Part shown: positions 62,476 through 64,000 of the stretch, in pieces
How positions within the stretch are numbered: the stretch's first letter is position 1
Layout: each line of letters starts with the position of its first letter
Assembly: GCF_046267875.1 (NCBI RefSeq)
Contig: NZ_CP176502.1
Location: 992,001-1,056,000, forward strand
Direction: 5' to 3'
Origin: Mannheimia glucosida
GTDB lineage: Bacteria; Pseudomonadota; Gammaproteobacteria; Enterobacterales; Pasteurellaceae
DNA length: 64,000 nucleotides
The notes under the pieces: model-generated
Database searches by the model: none
What the model was told of the DNA's origin: nothing
The model's input: only the letters and a program-made list of their open reading frames with translations
Position numbers and translations under genes: made by a program

Positions 62476-63558
62476 ATGCCGAGCCAAGCTAAACATCAGC
62501 GAAAAATTATCCATATTGATATGGATTGCTTTTATGCGGCGGTTGAAATGCGGGAAAACCCGTCGTTGGTCGGCAAACCGGTGGCGGTGGGAGGCAATGC
62601 CAATCAACGGGGTGTGCTGACAACTTGTAATTACGAGGCTCGAAAATTCGGCTTACACAGTGCAATGCCAACGGCAACTGCGTTGAAGAAATGCCCGAAT
62701 TTAATTTTATTGCCGGTGAATATGGCGTTGTATAAATCGGTTTCCGCTCAAATTCACGAAATTTTTCATCGCTATACGGATGTGATTGAAGCCTTGTCGC
62801 TTGATGAAGCCTATTTAGATGTAACCGAATGCGAACGCTATTTTGGCTCCGCCACTTGGATTGCTCAAGCAATCCGTAACGATATTTTCAATGAATTGCA
62901 TTTAACCGCATCGGCTGGGGTTGCTCCGCTTAAGTTTTTGGCAAAAATTGCCTCCGATCAAAACAAACCTAACGGACAATGTGTGATTACCCCTGATGAA
63001 GTGCAAAATTTTGTGAAAAATCTACCGCTTGCGAAGATTCCGGGTGTGGGGAAAGTAACCAATGAAAAATTAAAACAGCTTGGCTTTGAAACCTGTGGTG
63101 ATATTCAGCAAGCAGAAAAAGCGGTTATTTACCGAGCGTTTGGCAAATTCGGGCAACGGCTTTGGGATTTTAGCCACGGTATTGATGAACGAGCGGTAGA
63201 ACCTTATCGTGAAAGAAAATCGCTGGCGGTGGAAAATACGCTGTTGCACGATATTTCAACTCTTGAACAAGCGGAAAAGATTGTGGCAGATTTATTCGAC
63301 AAACTGGTTTTTCGGTTGCAACGAAACTGGGGCGATACGCCATTAACTGAGTTTAAAAAGTTAGGCATTAAACTCAAGTTTGATGATTTTAGCCAAACCA
63401 CGCTTGAACGAACCACCGATGGCTTTGCGTATGAGCGATTTGGCGAGTTGCTACAGCAAATTTTTACCCGAAGAAAGGAACGAAAGGTACGATTAATCGG
63501 TCTAAGTGTTCACTTTCCCGAGAAAAAAGTGAATAAACAGTTAAATTTGTGGGAATAA
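62476..63558 (+). CDS. dinB: DNA polymerase IV (DinB)
   Basis: The 360-residue Y-family polymerase for translesion synthesis. Catalytic acids: Asp15 in IIHIDMDCFYAAVE and the SLDEAYLDV pair near residue 101. The helix-hairpin-helix KIPGVGKVTNEKLKQLG and the little-finger domain follow. The C-terminus KKVNKQLNLWE carries a QLNLW beta-clamp-binding motif. The ATG at 62476 is chosen; a TTG 18 bp upstream directly follows an uptake signal. Confidence 0.93.
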   Translation: MPSQAKHQRKIIHIDMDCFYAAVEMRENPSLVGKPVAVGGNANQRGVLTTCNYEARKFGLHSAMPTATALKKCPNLILLPVNMALYKSVSAQIHEIFHRYTDVIEALSLDEAYLDVTECERYFGSATWIAQAIRNDIFNELHLTASAGVAPLKFLAKIASDQNKPNGQCVITPDEVQNFVKNLPLAKIPGVGKVTNEKLKQLGFETCGDIQQAEKAVIYRAFGKFGQRLWDFSHGIDERAVEPYRERKSLAVENTLLHDISTLEQAEKIVADLFDKLVFRLQRNWGDTPLTEFKKLGIKLKFDDFSQTTLERTTDGFAYERFGELLQQIFTRRKERKVRLIGLSVHFPEKKVNKQLNLWE

Positions 63559-63645
63559 TTGTAAATAATGACTTGAAATTAAGGCTAAAGTCATTATCTT
63601 ATTCGGGCAATCATTGCATCTATATTTTTGGAGATTGAAAACATT

Positions 63646-64000
63646 ATGGCAAAACGTGTCATTCTATTTTTATTAACTAACTTAGCGATTACCTTTGTTT
63701 TAGGGATCGTATTAAACCTTATTTTTAAAGTGACCGGCATTCAAGGGCAAAGCACTGCCGGTATTTTGGTGCTTTCGTTAGTCTTCGGTTTCAGTGGATC
63801 TTTAATTTCGCTATTTATGTCGAAATCAATGGCATTGCGTTCGGTTGGGGCAGAGGTGATTACACAGCCTCGTAACGAAGCGGAGCAATGGTTATTCAAC
63901 ACTGTACAACGTCAGGCTCAGCAAGCGAATATCCCAATGCCGGACATTGCGATTTACCATTCGGCTGACGTAAACGCATTTGCAACAGGGGCAACCAAAA
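63646..64000 (+). CDS. htpX: Membrane protease HtpX, N-terminal part
   Basis: The frame opens with MAKRVILFLLTNLAITFVLGIV and runs to the end of the window, so the HExxH zinc site lies outside. Two membrane helices are visible (about residues 4-24 and 34-56), followed by the MALRSVGAEVITQPRN and ADVNAFATGAT residues typical of HtpX. It degrades misfolded membrane proteins. GGAG precedes the ATG by about 13 bases. Confidence 0.93.
   Translation, partial: MAKRVILFLLTNLAITFVLGIVLNLIFKVTGIQGQSTAGILVLSLVFGFSGSLISLFMSKSMALRSVGAEVITQPRNEAEQWLFNTVQRQAQQANIPMPDIAIYHSADVNAFATGATK

Overview
The window is a chromosomal segment of a Pasteurellaceae bacterium, most likely from the Mannheimia / Actinobacillus pleuropneumoniae / Bibersteinia side of the family. 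The main sign is the dense scatter of the uptake signal core ACAAGCGGTC and its complement GACCGCTTGT (the Apl-type DNA uptake sequence), both alone and as inverted pairs that form terminators. Gene content agrees: an mla-ibaG-murA block, nrf genes with FNR and NarP-type sites, thiamine salvage without synthesis genes nearby, and autotransporters. Coding density is high and no phage, insertion sequence or CRISPR array was seen. The species cannot be fixed from sequence reading alone.

Layout. 1-1569: end of a TonB-dependent haem/haemoglobin receptor plus the haem carrier HutX. 1649-6548: tyrP and mfd. 6711-7977: two toxin-antitoxin modules in tandem (BrnTA, VapBC), then pepT. 9340-10064: a six-gene tRNA array (Gly-Leu-Gly-Leu-Leu-Gly) with a terminator-like hairpin between its promoter and its first tRNA. 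10111-14341: an epimerase-like protein and a Mn/Fe ABC transporter split into two convergent operons. 14603-16462: rlmN and a HigBA-type toxin-antitoxin pair in which both genes are broken. 16677-22145: pilW, tex, a nitroreductase and sppA. 22186-24942: a pertactin/AIDA-type autotransporter.

25016-30330 is a thiamine precursor salvage region: two TPP riboswitches, each driving one operon that pairs salvage enzymes with a transporter (thiDE-cytX and thiM-thiU). 30340-32652 carries anaerobic ribonucleotide reductase in the order nrdG-nrdD behind two NrdR boxes; its NrdD lacks the N-terminal ATP-cone. ilvGM follows. 34843-42752 is the complete ammonia-forming nitrite reductase locus: nrfABCD, then nrfE, a DsbE-like thioredoxin, nrfF and nrfG, which make the haem-attachment machinery for the CWTCK site of NrfA. 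degP, mlaFEDCB-ibaG-murA and ruvC follow.

From 49959 to 61289 lies the nudB-yebC-ruvC / aspS neighbourhood, which is contiguous in E. coli. Here it is split by a lipoprotein gene and by an accessory stretch holding an unknown 150-residue protein, a drug/metabolite transporter, yecE and a 1664-residue S6-family serine protease autotransporter with twelve 63-bp tandem repeats. The window closes with lysO, dinB and the start of htpX.

No wholly new system is evident. The points most worth checking are the decayed HigBA pair, the leader hairpin of the tRNA operon, the nested repeat array in the protease autotransporter, the thi transporter operons, and the cone-less NrdD under NrdR control.
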